The translations under genes were made by a program, and so were the position numbers. Of a stretch of DNA of 64,000 bases, positions 42,334-52,159 are shown piece by piece (position 1 is the first letter of the stretch; each line of letters starts with the position of its first letter). Source of the stretch: Planctomycetota bacterium (lineage in GTDB: Bacteria > Planctomycetota > UBA1135 > JACQFD01); contig JAEUHX010000013.1 of assembly GCA_016792805.1 (NCBI GenBank), forward strand, positions 17,309 to 81,308, given 5' to 3'. Under the pieces are notes generated by a model. That model did no database searches and was not told the DNA's origin. It worked only from the letters and a program-made list of their open reading frames with translations.

Positions 42334-45300
42334 ATGGCGCTACCGATCCTCCGTTGGCTGCTGCTTACCTCCGCTCTCGGGGGCGCCGCGCTCGGGGCCG
42401 GCCTGGCCACTGGCAATGAAGCCCCCGCGGCGCGAATCCGGTACGGGCGCGATATCCGCCCGCTGCTCTCCGACCGCTGCTTCAAGTGCCATGGAGCCGA
42501 CAGCGCATCCCGGGAGGCCGAGCTTCGGCTCGACGTGCGAGATGTGGCCACCGCCATTCGAACGAGCAAAAGCCATCCGCCGCGCGCGGCGGTGGTTCCG
42601 GGGAAGCCCGAGGAGAGTGAATTGTGGCGAAGAGTCACCGCCGCCGATTCCTCGGAGGCGATGCCTCCGGCGGAAAGCCATAAATCGCGCCTGAACGCGG
42701 CGGAGCTCTCCTTGGTGCGGCGCTGGATTGAGGAGGGCGCCGAGTATGAACCCCATTGGGCGTTCAAGCCGCCTGCGCGGCCGGAGGTGCCCGCGGTGCG
42801 CCAGCCGGAGTGGGCCCGCAACCCGGTCGATCGATTTGTGCTTTCTCGGCTCGAGCAGGAGGGGATCGCGCCGAGCCCCGAGGAGGCGCGCGGCCCATGG
42901 CTGCGGCGGCTATTCCTCGACCTGACGGGGCTTCCGCCGACGCCCGAAGAGCTTGATGCATTCGAAGCGGATCGGCGGCCCGACGCGCACGAGCGGTGGG
43001 TGGATAAGTTGCTTTCCGAGGAGCCCTACAGAACGCGCGTTGCCGAGCGGCTCGCAACGCCGTGGCTCGATCAGGCGCGCTACGCGGACACCTCGGGCAT
43101 CCATATGGACGCGGGGCGGCAGATTTGGCCGTGGCGCGACTGGGTGCTGCGGGCGCTGCGCGACAACATGCCGTTCGATCAATTCGTGGTGGAGCAGATC
43201 GCCGGCGATCTGCTGCCGAACGCCACCATGGACCAGCGCGTCGCGACGGGGTTTCACAGAAACCACGTGACGAGCGACGAAGGGGGCGCGATCGATGAAG
43301 AGTATCGAGTGGAGTACGCAGTCGACCGCGTGGCGACGACGGGGTCGGTGTTCCTCGGGCTGACGCTCGGATGCGCCCGATGCCACGACCATAAATACGA
43401 TCCGATCACACAGAAAGATTTCTACCAGCTCTTCGCGTTTTTTAACTCGATCGAGGAGCCTGGGATCTACTCGCAAGAGCCCAACGCGAACCGTGCGCTC
43501 GAGCCGTTCTTGAGAGTTCCCTCATCGGAGCAGCTGGCCGAGCGCGAGCGCCTCGAGAGGAAGCTTACAGAAGCCAAGGCGGAGCTTTCGCAGCCGATCC
43601 CGGAGGAAGAGGAGCAGCGGATGGCGTTCCTCGGGAACCTCGTACGCGACGGCGGAATGCAGTGGGCGGTGCTCGAGCCGCGCGAGGCAAAGGCCGAGGG
43701 CGGGGCGGTGCTCACCGTGCAGCCGGACGGCTCGGTGCTCGCGTCTGGTAAGAACCCGCCGAAAGATGTGCATCATTACACATTGAAGACGACGGCGAGC
43801 GCGCTGTCGGTGATCGCGCTCGAGGCGATGGCCGATGCGACGCTGCCCGGCGGACAGGTTGGACGCGCGTTCAATGGGAACGCCGTGCTGTCGCGCATCG
43901 AGCTCGAGGCAGCGCCCGCGGGCGCCCCCGATCGGCGCATTCCGGTGCCGCTCGCCTGGGCGTGGGCGGATTATGAGCAGACAGACGTCAATGGCCGGGC
44001 CATCAACGTGCTCGATGGCAGCGGCGATCGCGGATGGGCCGTCGGAGCGCATCAGAAGCCCGGGCCCCGAGTCCTGTTGCTTTTGGCGCAGGAGCCTTTC
44101 GGCTTCGAGGGCGGCACAGAGATTTTTGTGACGTTGCGTTATGAATCGATCTGGAGCGAGCACACGCTCGGCCGGGTTCGGTTCTCGGCCTCCCCTCTAG
44201 CCGAGGCGGCGCGGGCGAGGCTCCCCGTTGCGGCGAGCGAGTGGTGGCGCGTCGGACCGCTCCCCGGCGAGGTCTCCACGATTTTTGGCAAGCGATTTGG
44301 CCCCGAAGAGAGCCCGACGCTCGACCTGCAGCGCAACTTTGGGTTTGGGAATCAATATTGGCGTGCCGCGTTGGGACTCGCCGACGGCCGCGTCCAGGAC
44401 CTCGACGGCGGAGTAAACGTTCATTATCTCGGCCGGCGGCTTTTTGCGCCGACGGCGCGCAAGCTCCCGCTCTCGCTCGGCAGCGACGACGGCATCCGGG
44501 TTTTTGTGAATGGCACCGAAGTGCTGCAGCACGACGTGCCGCGCCCGGCCGCGCCCGATCAGGAGAAGCTCACCGTCGACTTGCGCGCCGGGCTCAATAC
44601 AGTCGTCCTCAAGATTGTGAACACGGGCGGCCAGGCCGGTTTTTATTGGAAGTCGCAGCCCGACGCCTCCGAGCTGGCGGGACCGCTCGCGGCGGCCGTG
44701 CTGCCGAGCGAGCGACGCCATGGGGGGCTCGAATCGGCCCTGGCGCGCGAGTGGAAGCTTCGCTTTTCGCCGGGCTACCGCGCTCGGTCGGAGGCCGTGG
44801 CGTCCATCGAGAAGTCGGTTGCGGATCTGGAGCGCTCCATTCCGCTCACGATGGTGATGAAGGAGCTTCCCAAGCCGCGCGAGACCTTCGTGCTGAAGCG
44901 TGGTCATTACAGTATGCCCGATAAGGAGCGTCCCGTGACACGGCAGGTGCCCGAAGCGCTCGGAACGCTTCCAGCCGACGAGCCGCGCGATCGTCTCGGG
45001 CTCGCACGCTGGCTCGTGTCTCCTCAGAACCCGCTGCTGGCCCGAGTCACGGTGAACCGGCTTTGGGAGTTCGTGTTCGGGGCCGGCCTTGTGCGAACGA
45101 CGGAGGATTTCGGGCTCCAGGGCGAATGGCCGAGCCACCCCGAATTGTTAGATTGGCTCGCGGTGGAGCTTCGCGAGAGCGGGTGGAATCTGCGGGCGAT
45201 GCTTTCGCTCCTGGTGAAGAGTGCCACTTATCGGCAAAGCGCGCGCGTTCGCGAAGATGCGCTTGCCCGCGACCCCGACGGGCGGCTGCTGGCTTGGATG

Positions 45301-45945
45301 CCGAGGCGAAGGCTCGGGGCTGAGCAGATTCGTGACTATGCTCTGTTTGTGTCGGGGCTTCTCGTGGAGAAGTTCGGCGGGCCTTCGGTGAAGCCGTACC
45401 AGCCGCCGGGGCTGTGGGAGGAAGTTGCGATGGTGCAGTCGAATACGCGCACCTATCAGCGCGGGGCCGGCGAGGAATTGTATCGCCGTAGCCTGTATAC
45501 CTATTGGAAGCGGGCGTGTCCGCCGCCCTCGATGCTGACGCTCGATGCCCCGACGCGCGAGTTCTGTACGATTCGCCGCTCTGCGACCAATACTCCTCTC
45601 CAGGCGCTCGTGCTCTGGAACGACGAGCAGATGGTGGAAGCGGCCCGTGCTCTTGCATGGCGTGTGCTCCAGGAGCCGCTCGAGGCTCCCACAGATACGG
45701 AACGCATCGGGCGGCTCTTCCGGCGCTGCGCGGGGCGGACGCCGACACCCGCAGAGCGCGATGCGCTTGCGGCGGCTCTTACCGCGTTCCTGGACCGCTA
45801 CCGCAAGGCCCCAGCAGACGCGGAGAAGCTCCTCTCGGTCGGCGCCGCGCCGCTCCCCGACCAAGCCGATCGCGCAGCCCTCGCCGCATGGACCATGCTG
45901 GCGAACGCCGTGCTCGCCTCCGACGTCGTGATCACGAAGAGTTAG
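42334..45945 (+). CDS. PSD1-type planctomycete cytochrome c / DUF1549 / DUF1553 protein (1203 aa)
   Basis: A signal peptide (MALPILRWLLLTSALGGAAL) precedes a planctomycete cytochrome c domain with the haem motif C49-F-K-C52-H53 after IRPLLSDR. DUF1549 follows (LFLDLTGLPPTPEELDAFEA, YADTSGIHMDAGRQIWPWRD, CARCHDHKYDPITQKDFY with a second CxxCH). A middle beta region with PA14-like features comes next (LGSDDGIRVFVNGTEVLQHD). The C-terminal DUF1553 segment is marked by LARWLVSPQNPLLARVTVNR, SATYRQSARV, RRLGAEQIRDYAL and TNTPLQALVLWND. The family is exported, typical of Planctomycetota, linked to polysaccharide use, and of unproven activity. It opens a five-gene operon and is followed 27 bases later by a DUF1501 gene. 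Confidence 0.92.
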   Translation: MALPILRWLLLTSALGGAALGAGLATGNEAPAARIRYGRDIRPLLSDRCFKCHGADSASREAELRLDVRDVATAIRTSKSHPPRAAVVPGKPEESELWRRVTAADSSEAMPPAESHKSRLNAAELSLVRRWIEEGAEYEPHWAFKPPARPEVPAVRQPEWARNPVDRFVLSRLEQEGIAPSPEEARGPWLRRLFLDLTGLPPTPEELDAFEADRRPDAHERWVDKLLSEEPYRTRVAERLATPWLDQARYADTSGIHMDAGRQIWPWRDWVLRALRDNMPFDQFVVEQIAGDLLPNATMDQRVATGFHRNHVTSDEGGAIDEEYRVEYAVDRVATTGSVFLGLTLGCARCHDHKYDPITQKDFYQLFAFFNSIEEPGIYSQEPNANRALEPFLRVPSSEQLAERERLERKLTEAKAELSQPIPEEEEQRMAFLGNLVRDGGMQWAVLEPREAKAEGGAVLTVQPDGSVLASGKNPPKDVHHYTLKTTASALSVIALEAMADATLPGGQVGRAFNGNAVLSRIELEAAPAGAPDRRIPVPLAWAWADYEQTDVNGRAINVLDGSGDRGWAVGAHQKPGPRVLLLLAQEPFGFEGGTEIFVTLRYESIWSEHTLGRVRFSASPLAEAARARLPVAASEWWRVGPLPGEVSTIFGKRFGPEESPTLDLQRNFGFGNQYWRAALGLADGRVQDLDGGVNVHYLGRRLFAPTARKLPLSLGSDDGIRVFVNGTEVLQHDVPRPAAPDQEKLTVDLRAGLNTVVLKIVNTGGQAGFYWKSQPDASELAGPLAAAVLPSERRHGGLESALAREWKLRFSPGYRARSEAVASIEKSVADLERSIPLTMVMKELPKPRETFVLKRGHYSMPDKERPVTRQVPEALGTLPADEPRDRLGLARWLVSPQNPLLARVTVNRLWEFVFGAGLVRTTEDFGLQGEWPSHPELLDWLAVELRESGWNLRAMLSLLVKSATYRQSARVREDALARDPDGRLLAWMPRRRLGAEQIRDYALFVSGLLVEKFGGPSVKPYQPPGLWEEVAMVQSNTRTYQRGAGEELYRRSLYTYWKRACPPPSMLTLDAPTREFCTIRRSATNTPLQALVLWNDEQMVEAARALAWRVLQEPLEAPTDTERIGRLFRRCAGRTPTPAERDALAAALTAFLDRYRKAPADAEKLLSVGAAPLPDQADRAALAAWTMLANAVLASDVVITKS

Positions 45946-45972
45946 CTTTCCATACACATACGCGGACAGCCC

Positions 45973-47463
45973 ATGGATCCCCTGCAGGAACGCGCCCTCG
46001 AGATCACGCGCAGGCGTTTCTTCAAGACAGCCGCCCAGAGCCTCTCGGCGGGCCTCGGCTCGCTCGCGCTCTCCGAAGTGCTGCTCGGCCGAAACGCACT
46101 GGCCTTCGAATCGCACGCGGCTTCGGGCGCGCACGCGGCGCGCATGGGGGCGCTCGGCGCGCCCCACTTCAAGCCGAAGGCGAAGCGCGTCATTTATATG
46201 CATATGGAGGGCGCGCCGAGCCAGCTTGATTTGTTTGATTACAAGCCGGGGCTTCGCGCGCGGTTCAATCAGGACCTCCCCGATTCGATCCGGAAGGGAC
46301 AGCGGCTCACGGGCATGACGAGCGGCCAGTCGCGATTCCCCGTCGCGCCCTCGGTGTTCCAGTTCACACGCTATGCAAATCAGCAAGACGGCGTCTGGCT
46401 GAGCGAGGTGATTCCACACATCGGATCGGTTGCCCATGAGATTTGCTTTGTGCACTCCATGCACACCGATGCGATCAATCACGAGCCGGGCATTACCTTT
46501 TTTCAGACCGGCAACGAGCAGCCCGGGCGGCCGGCGTTCGGCGCATGGGTGAGCTACGGGCTTGGGAGCTCCAATGCGGATCTGCCAGCTTTTGTGGTGA
46601 TGATCTCCCAGGGGTTCGGAAACACGCAGGCACTTGCCGCACGGTTCTGGGGCAGCGGGTTCCTTTCGAGCGAGCATCAGGGCTGCCAGCTCCGCGGCGG
46701 CGCGGAGCCCGTTCTGTATCTGAAGGACCCGGCGGGCGTGAGCCGCGAGGATCGGCGGCGCATGCTGGATGTTGTCGGAAAGATCAATGAAAGCGAGTTC
46801 GACCGAACCTTCGACTCGGAGATCCGCTCCCGCATCGCCCAGGCGGAGATGGCCTATCGCATGCAGATGTCGGTTCCCGAGCTGACCGATTTCACGACGG
46901 AGGACGAGGCCACGCTGCAGAGCTATGGGCCCGCCGTTGGGAAGCCCGGATCGTTCGCCGCCAACTGCCTGCTGGCGCGCCGTCTCGCAGAGCGCGGCGT
47001 GCGCTTCATCCAGCTCTATCAGCGCAGCTGGGATCAGCACGAGAATCTTCCCAACGATATCCGGTTACAAACAAAAGCCGTCGACCAGCCGATTGCGGCG
47101 CTGATTCGTGATCTGCGCCGGCGCGGGCTCCTCGATGAGACATTACTTTTATTCTCCGGCGAGTTCGGCCGCACGGTCTACTGCCAGGGTCCGCTTTCCG
47201 AGAAGAACTACGGGCGCGATCACCATCCGCGGTGCTTCACGTCGTGGCTCGCTGGCGGCGGCATCAAGCCGGGCATCACCTATGGCCGCACCGATGATTA
47301 CAGCTACAATATCGACGACAAGCCCGTCTCGGTGCACGACCTGCATGCCACGATGCTGCACCTGCTCGGCGTCGACCACCTGAGGCTCGTATACCGCCAC
47401 ATGGGCCGGGACTTCCGGCTCACCGACGTCGCGGGTGAGGTCGTCCAAGACTGGCTTGTGTAA
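45973..47463 (+). CDS. DUF1501 protein with Tat leader (496 aa)
   Basis: The N-terminus carries a twin-arginine signal (ITRRRFFKTAAQSLSAGLGS), indicating export in a folded state. DUF1501 markers are KRVIYMHMEGAPSQLDLFDY, ICFVHSMHTDAINHEPGITF, RPAFGAWVSYGLGSSNADLP, GVRFIQLYQRSWDQHENLPN, LFSGEFGRTVYCQG and GRDHHPRCFTSWLAGGGIKPG. The fold belongs to the alkaline phosphatase/sulfatase superfamily, with His/Asp metal ligands in the DQH, GEFGR and RDHHP segments. The biochemical activity is not established. It pairs with the preceding PSD1 protein, as is usual in Planctomycetota. Confidence 0.92.
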   Translation: MDPLQERALEITRRRFFKTAAQSLSAGLGSLALSEVLLGRNALAFESHAASGAHAARMGALGAPHFKPKAKRVIYMHMEGAPSQLDLFDYKPGLRARFNQDLPDSIRKGQRLTGMTSGQSRFPVAPSVFQFTRYANQQDGVWLSEVIPHIGSVAHEICFVHSMHTDAINHEPGITFFQTGNEQPGRPAFGAWVSYGLGSSNADLPAFVVMISQGFGNTQALAARFWGSGFLSSEHQGCQLRGGAEPVLYLKDPAGVSREDRRRMLDVVGKINESEFDRTFDSEIRSRIAQAEMAYRMQMSVPELTDFTTEDEATLQSYGPAVGKPGSFAANCLLARRLAERGVRFIQLYQRSWDQHENLPNDIRLQTKAVDQPIAALIRDLRRRGLLDETLLLFSGEFGRTVYCQGPLSEKNYGRDHHPRCFTSWLAGGGIKPGITYGRTDDYSYNIDDKPVSVHDLHATMLHLLGVDHLRLVYRHMGRDFRLTDVAGEVVQDWLV

Positions 47464-47513
47464 GAAATTGGCGGCCTGCTGACGCCACGGCTCGAATCCC
47501 ACGATTGCACTTC

Positions 47514-49094
47514 ATGACACTTTCGCTCCTTCTCGACGGCGGCGCTCCGAGCGGCTGGCTCGCGGTCTTCGGCCGGCTTCACCCCGCGATCCTGCATTTG
47601 CCGATCGGCCTGCTCGCCGCCGCGGCGCTCGTGGAGCTCACAATTTGGTTCTTCGGCGGATCCGATTCGCGCCGAGCGCCGATGGCACTCATCGCGACTG
47701 CGGCGCTCTCGGCGATTCTCGCCGCGTCGACGGGGCTCGTGCTCCACGAGGAGGGACACACCGGGGAGGCCGTCGAGACCCACGAACAACTGGGGATCGC
47801 GGTGGCGGTGCTCGCGAGCCTCGCTGCGGCCGCCCACGCGAGATTCACACTGGGGAAGCAGCTCCTCTCGCTGGTTCTGTATCGAGTTTTCTTGGCGGCG
47901 GCCGTGATCGTACTGATTCCAGCGGGGCACTTCGGCGGGAATCTCACTCATGGCGAGAACTTCCTCTTCGAGCCGCTTGAAGAGCGCCAGGCTCCAGCCG
48001 CTTCGAATGCCCCGGCGGGCGGAGGCGATGCGGCGAGCCCCGCCGATCTCTATGCATCACAGATTGCGCCGATCCTGGCTTCGCGCTGCGCAGGCTGCCA
48101 CGGCGAGGAGCAACAAAAAGGAAAGCTCGCGCTTCATACGCCCGAAGGCATTGCAAGAGGAGGGAAGAGCGGCGCCCTCTTCTCCGGAGCGAAGCCGGCG
48201 GAGAGCCTGCTCCTCGCTCGCGTGAAACTCGGGCTGGAGGAGAAAGGGCACATGCCGCCGAAGAGCAAGCCTCAGCCGACCGAAGCCGAGCTGGCGGCGC
48301 TCGAAAAGTGGATTCTTGCGGGGGCGCCGATGGGGGCCTCTGGTGTGGCGCAGGGCTCCACGGCTGTGGCACCTGCGGAGCCGAAGGAGGCGGCGCCGGC
48401 CGCCATCGAGGCGCTGCGCGCCAAGCTGGTGCACGTTCAGCCGATCGCCCAGGGCTCCCCCTATCTGTGGGTTGACTTTGCGGCGCCCGCCTCGCGCACG
48501 ACCGACTCCGACGCTTCCGCGCTACTGGAGCCGGTGACCGAGCAGGTGGCCGAGCTCTCACTCGCGCGCACGAAGATCACACAAAGTAGCCTCGCGCTTG
48601 TAGCGCGCATGCCCCACCTCCGACGCCTCGATTTGCGTGCGACGGAGCTTGGCGACGCGGCGCTCGCGGCGCTCGGCAAGCACGGCGCCATCGAGGAGCT
48701 GATCCTCGCGCAGACCAAGGTGACGGATGGAGCCGTCGAGACGATTCTCGCGCTCCCCAAGCTCACAAAGTTATTTGTGTGGGGCAGCGCGATGACGGCC
48801 GATGGGGTTGCGCGCCTGCGCCGAGAGCGGCCGGAGCTCCTCGTGGATGACGGTGCGAAGCCCGACGCGGAGAAGAAAGAAGTGGAGGCGACGCCGAAGG
48901 TCGGGACGCAGCCTCCCGCCGCCGCCGCGGGGGCAGCGCCGCAGCCGGTCAATACCACATGCCCCGTGTCCGGGCAGCCGGTCAATCCGAAGTTTCAAAT
49001 CGTTTTCGAAGGACGCGTGATCGGATTCTGCTGCCAGAATTGTCCGGGGAAGTTCTGGGCGAATCCCGAAGAGTTCCGCTCGAAGCTTCCGTGA
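47514..49094 (+). CDS. DUF2231 membrane domain fused to cytochrome c, LRR-like and YHS-like domains (526 aa)
   Basis: Four membrane segments (about residues 26-46, 56-76, 94-110 and 120-138), with histidines near their ends (LHPAILHLPIG, LHEEGHTGEAVETHEQLG), match DUF2231-type membrane proteins. A cytochrome c domain follows with C192-A-G-C195-H196. After a linker, a short leucine-rich stretch (HLRRLDLRATELGDAALAAL, IEELILAQTKVTDGAVETI) leads to a C-terminal YHS-like metal-binding domain (CPVSGQPVNPKF, FCCQNCPGKFWANPEEF). This resembles cytochrome-c membrane proteins that accompany PSD1 systems, here extended by YHS. The ATG at 47514 is preferred to a TTG at 47505. Its stop overlaps the next start as GTGA. 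Confidence 0.82.
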   Translation: MTLSLLLDGGAPSGWLAVFGRLHPAILHLPIGLLAAAALVELTIWFFGGSDSRRAPMALIATAALSAILAASTGLVLHEEGHTGEAVETHEQLGIAVAVLASLAAAAHARFTLGKQLLSLVLYRVFLAAAVIVLIPAGHFGGNLTHGENFLFEPLEERQAPAASNAPAGGGDAASPADLYASQIAPILASRCAGCHGEEQQKGKLALHTPEGIARGGKSGALFSGAKPAESLLLARVKLGLEEKGHMPPKSKPQPTEAELAALEKWILAGAPMGASGVAQGSTAVAPAEPKEAAPAAIEALRAKLVHVQPIAQGSPYLWVDFAAPASRTTDSDASALLEPVTEQVAELSLARTKITQSSLALVARMPHLRRLDLRATELGDAALAALGKHGAIEELILAQTKVTDGAVETILALPKLTKLFVWGSAMTADGVARLRRERPELLVDDGAKPDAEKKEVEATPKVGTQPPAAAAGAAPQPVNTTCPVSGQPVNPKFQIVFEGRVIGFCCQNCPGKFWANPEEFRSKLP

Positions 49095-52000
49095 GGTTCG
49101 CCGCCGCCGTTCTTGCGATTGCGGCGCCCGCAGGCGTTTTGTGGGATCTCGGCGGCGACGGGAGCGCGCGCAGCGCTTCTGTGGATTTTCAGCGCGAGAT
49201 CCGGCCGCTGCTGTCGGATCGGTGCTTCGCATGTCATGGCCCCGATGAGAAGGCGCGGCAAGGGGAGCGGCGTCTTGATCTGCGGGAGGATGCGATCGCA
49301 CAGAACCAGGGAGTCCGAGCCATCGAGCCTGGGGCTCCCGACCGCAGCGAGCTCCTCCGGCGCGTGGAAGCGGAGGGCGAGGACGCGATGCCTCCGCGCG
49401 ATTCGGGGCGAAAGCCGCTCACCGCGCAGGAGCGCGCGCTCCTGCGGCGCTGGATCGAGCAGGGGGCGGACTATGCGCCCCACTGGGCATTTGTAGCACC
49501 GGCAAAGCCGGCGGTTCCTGCGGTTCGGCAGGCCTCCTGGTGTGTGAACGAGATCGATCCATTTGTGTTGTCTCGGCTCGAAGCCGAGGGGCTCGCGCCG
49601 AGCGCGCGCGCAAGCGCCGCCACACTTGCGCGCCGCCTGACTCTCGACCTGACGGGGCTGCCGCCGACGCCGGAGCAGACGGCGGAGCTGGAGGCTGCGA
49701 ATACCGATGCGGGCGTCGCCCGATTTGTGGACAAGCTCCTCGCGAGCCCCTCCTACGGCGAGCGCATGGCGGCCGATTGGCTCGACCTCGCGCGTTATGC
49801 GGATACTTATGGATACCAGGCCGACGCCCATCGGCGGGTTTGGCCCTACCGCGACTGGGTGATCGGAGCGTTTTCGGAGAACATGCCGTACGACGAGTTC
49901 GTCGTGAAGCAGCTTGCTGGAGATTTGTTGCTTTCGGCGACGGAGTCGGACCGGCTCGCGACGGCGTTCCAGCGGCTGCACCGACAGACGAACGAGGGCG
50001 GGAGCACCGAGGAGGAGTTCCGCGTCGAATATGTGGCTGATCGCGTGCACACCTTTGGAACGGCTTTCCTCGGGCTCACGCTCGAATGCGCGCGCTGCCA
50101 CGATCATAAATTCGATCCCATCACGCAGGAGGATTATTACAGCCTCTTCGCATTCTTTCAGAACATCGATGAAGCGGGCTGCTACTCACACTTTACCGAT
50201 GCGACGCCGACGCCGGCACTCGATCTGCCCAGCCCTGAGCAGGCAGCGGCGCTCGCGGCGGCGCGCGCTGGCGTGGAGCGCGCCGAGGCGGACCTCCAGC
50301 GCGCCGAGCGGGAAGGGGAGGTGCGCTTCGAGCAGTGGTCGAAGAGCCATCGCGCCGTTCCCGCGGGGCGCGGCCCAGTGGCGCGCTATCCGCTGACCTC
50401 GATCCGGGACGGCAAGTTCGAGAATCTTGTCAATCCACAGATGCCGGGGTTGGCTGCGCCAGCGCTGAAATGTGTGGAGGCTGCTGTTCCAACCGGCGCG
50501 AAGCAGGCGCTGCGATTCACTGGCGACGACGCGGCCACCTTTCCAGGAGTTGGGGAGTGGACCCACACCGATCCGTTCAGCCTCGCTCTATGGATGCGCG
50601 CGCCGGAGCCCTCCGAACGCGCGGTTCTTGTGCGGCGCTCGCGGGCGTGGACCGACGCCGGGAGCCAGGGCTATGAGCTGATTCTTGACGGGGGGCGCCT
50701 GCGTTGGTCTCTCATTCACTTCTGGCCGGGGAATGCCGCGAGTGTTCGGTGCCGCCAGCCGATCGAGCCGCACCAGTGGACCCATGTGGCCGTTACCCAC
50801 GACGGCAGCGGCCGCGCGTCGGGGCTTCGAGTTTTTGTGAATGGCGAACCGGCAGACCTCGAAGTTGTCCGCGACAGCTTGACGCGTCCCATCACCGGAG
50901 GCGACCCGGGGCCTCCGGCGCTGGGCGAGAGATTCCGGGATGTGGGGTTCAAGGGCGGCGAGATCTGTGATCTGCAGTTCTATGATCGCTGCCTGCCGGA
51001 GCTGGAGGTGCACGGCCTGGGCGGCCTAAAGGAGGTGGCGCAGACACCGGCGCTCGAGCTGCGCGCCTATCTTGAGGCGATCGACGAGCCGGCGGCCCGC
51101 GCACGAGAGGCTCTGCGCGCAGCGCGCGGCGCGCTCGCGAAAGCACAGGCGGAGATCCCACAAATCATGGCCATGGCGGAGACGGCGCCGCAGCCCTGCT
51201 TCGTACTGTCGCGCGGGCGCTATGACGCTCCGAATCGCGCGCGTCCGGTGTCGGCGCGCGTTCCAAAGGCGTTGCCTCCGCTCGAGCCAGGGTTTCCCAC
51301 AAATCGCCTGGGGCTCGCGCGCTGGCTCACGGGCGGCAGCCATCCGCTCGCGGCGCGCGTCGCGGTGAACCGGCTCTGGATGATTGCTTTTGGTCGTGGG
51401 CTCGTCGCGACACCGGAGAACTTCGGAAGTCAGGGGGAGCTGCCGAGCCATCCCGAGCTGTTGGATTGGCTCGCGGTGACATTTGTGGAGAGCGGCTGGG
51501 ACGTGAAGGCGATGCTCAAGAGGCTTGTGATGTCGGCCACTTATCGGCAGGCGTCGGCGTCGCGCCCCGAACTCGCGGCACGCGATCCCCAGAATCGGCT
51601 GTTGGCGCGCTACCCGTCCCATCGCCTCTCGGCGGAACAGATTCGAGACCAGGCCCTCTTCGCCTCGGGATTGTTGGTATCGAAGGTGGGCGGCCCGAGC
51701 GTGAAGCCGTGGCAGCCGCCAGGGCTTTGGGAGATCGGCTGGGGCGGCTCCTATCAGGCGGATGAGGGTGAAGGGCGGCATCGCCGGAGTCTCTATACCT
51801 ATTGGCGCCGGACGGTTCCGCCGCCGAATCTAATGCTTTTTGATGCAGCGAAGCGGGAAGTCTGCTCGGCGCGCCGGCAGGCGACGATGACGCCGCTGCA
51901 GTCGCTCGTCCTATTGAATGATCCACAATTCGTCGAGACGGCGCAGGCGCTGGCCGCGCGCGCCGCCGCATCGGAACGAGGCGACGGCGCACACATCGCG

Positions 52001-52159
52001 GAGGCCTTTGCGCGCGTGTGCGGCCGCGCGCCGAGTGAGGCGGAGGCGAAGGCGCTTCTCGATCTGTTGCAGCAAGAGCGTGCCGCGGGCGCCGCCCATC
52101 CGATGGCGGCTGTGTGCTCGGTTCTGTTGGCTTCCGACGCTGCGGTGATGGTGCGATGA
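49091..52159 (+). CDS. Second PSD1-type protein with a LamG-like insert (1022 aa)
   Basis: The GTG at 49091 overlaps the upstream stop (GTGA), a sign of translational coupling, and opens a signal peptide (MRFAAAVLAIAAPAGVLW). The haem motif is C45-F-A-C48-H49 after IRPLLSDR. DUF1549 follows (LTLDLTGLPPTPEQTAELEA, YADTYGYQADAHRRVWPYRD, CARCHDHKFDPITQEDYY). Unlike the first copy, the middle carries a LamG/concanavalin-like domain (LRFTGDDAATFPGVGEWTHT, DPFSLALWMRAPEPSERAVL, HVAVTHDGSGRASGLRVFVN). DUF1553 closes the protein (LARWLTGGSHPLAARVAVNR, SATYRQASA, HRLSAEQIRDQAL, TMTPLQSLVLLND). Exported. The different central domain suggests a different polysaccharide target from its operon partner. 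Confidence 0.92.
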   Translation: MRFAAAVLAIAAPAGVLWDLGGDGSARSASVDFQREIRPLLSDRCFACHGPDEKARQGERRLDLREDAIAQNQGVRAIEPGAPDRSELLRRVEAEGEDAMPPRDSGRKPLTAQERALLRRWIEQGADYAPHWAFVAPAKPAVPAVRQASWCVNEIDPFVLSRLEAEGLAPSARASAATLARRLTLDLTGLPPTPEQTAELEAANTDAGVARFVDKLLASPSYGERMAADWLDLARYADTYGYQADAHRRVWPYRDWVIGAFSENMPYDEFVVKQLAGDLLLSATESDRLATAFQRLHRQTNEGGSTEEEFRVEYVADRVHTFGTAFLGLTLECARCHDHKFDPITQEDYYSLFAFFQNIDEAGCYSHFTDATPTPALDLPSPEQAAALAAARAGVERAEADLQRAEREGEVRFEQWSKSHRAVPAGRGPVARYPLTSIRDGKFENLVNPQMPGLAAPALKCVEAAVPTGAKQALRFTGDDAATFPGVGEWTHTDPFSLALWMRAPEPSERAVLVRRSRAWTDAGSQGYELILDGGRLRWSLIHFWPGNAASVRCRQPIEPHQWTHVAVTHDGSGRASGLRVFVNGEPADLEVVRDSLTRPITGGDPGPPALGERFRDVGFKGGEICDLQFYDRCLPELEVHGLGGLKEVAQTPALELRAYLEAIDEPAARAREALRAARGALAKAQAEIPQIMAMAETAPQPCFVLSRGRYDAPNRARPVSARVPKALPPLEPGFPTNRLGLARWLTGGSHPLAARVAVNRLWMIAFGRGLVATPENFGSQGELPSHPELLDWLAVTFVESGWDVKAMLKRLVMSATYRQASASRPELAARDPQNRLLARYPSHRLSAEQIRDQALFASGLLVSKVGGPSVKPWQPPGLWEIGWGGSYQADEGEGRHRRSLYTYWRRTVPPPNLMLFDAAKREVCSARRQATMTPLQSLVLLNDPQFVETAQALAARAAASERGDGAHIAEAFARVCGRAPSEAEAKALLDLLQQERAAGAAHPMAAVCSVLLASDAAVMVR

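Noticed and set aside
47480..47504. tRNA T-arm-like string (GGCTCGAATCCCA) before the DUF2231 gene
   Set aside because: No acceptor, D or anticodon arms can be folded around it in the 50-base gap.
48995..50107. 370-codon minus-strand frame opposite the second PSD1 gene
   Set aside because: It is antisense to clear DUF1549 motifs, has no signal, domain or ribosome site, and has an Arg-rich composition typical of shadow frames.
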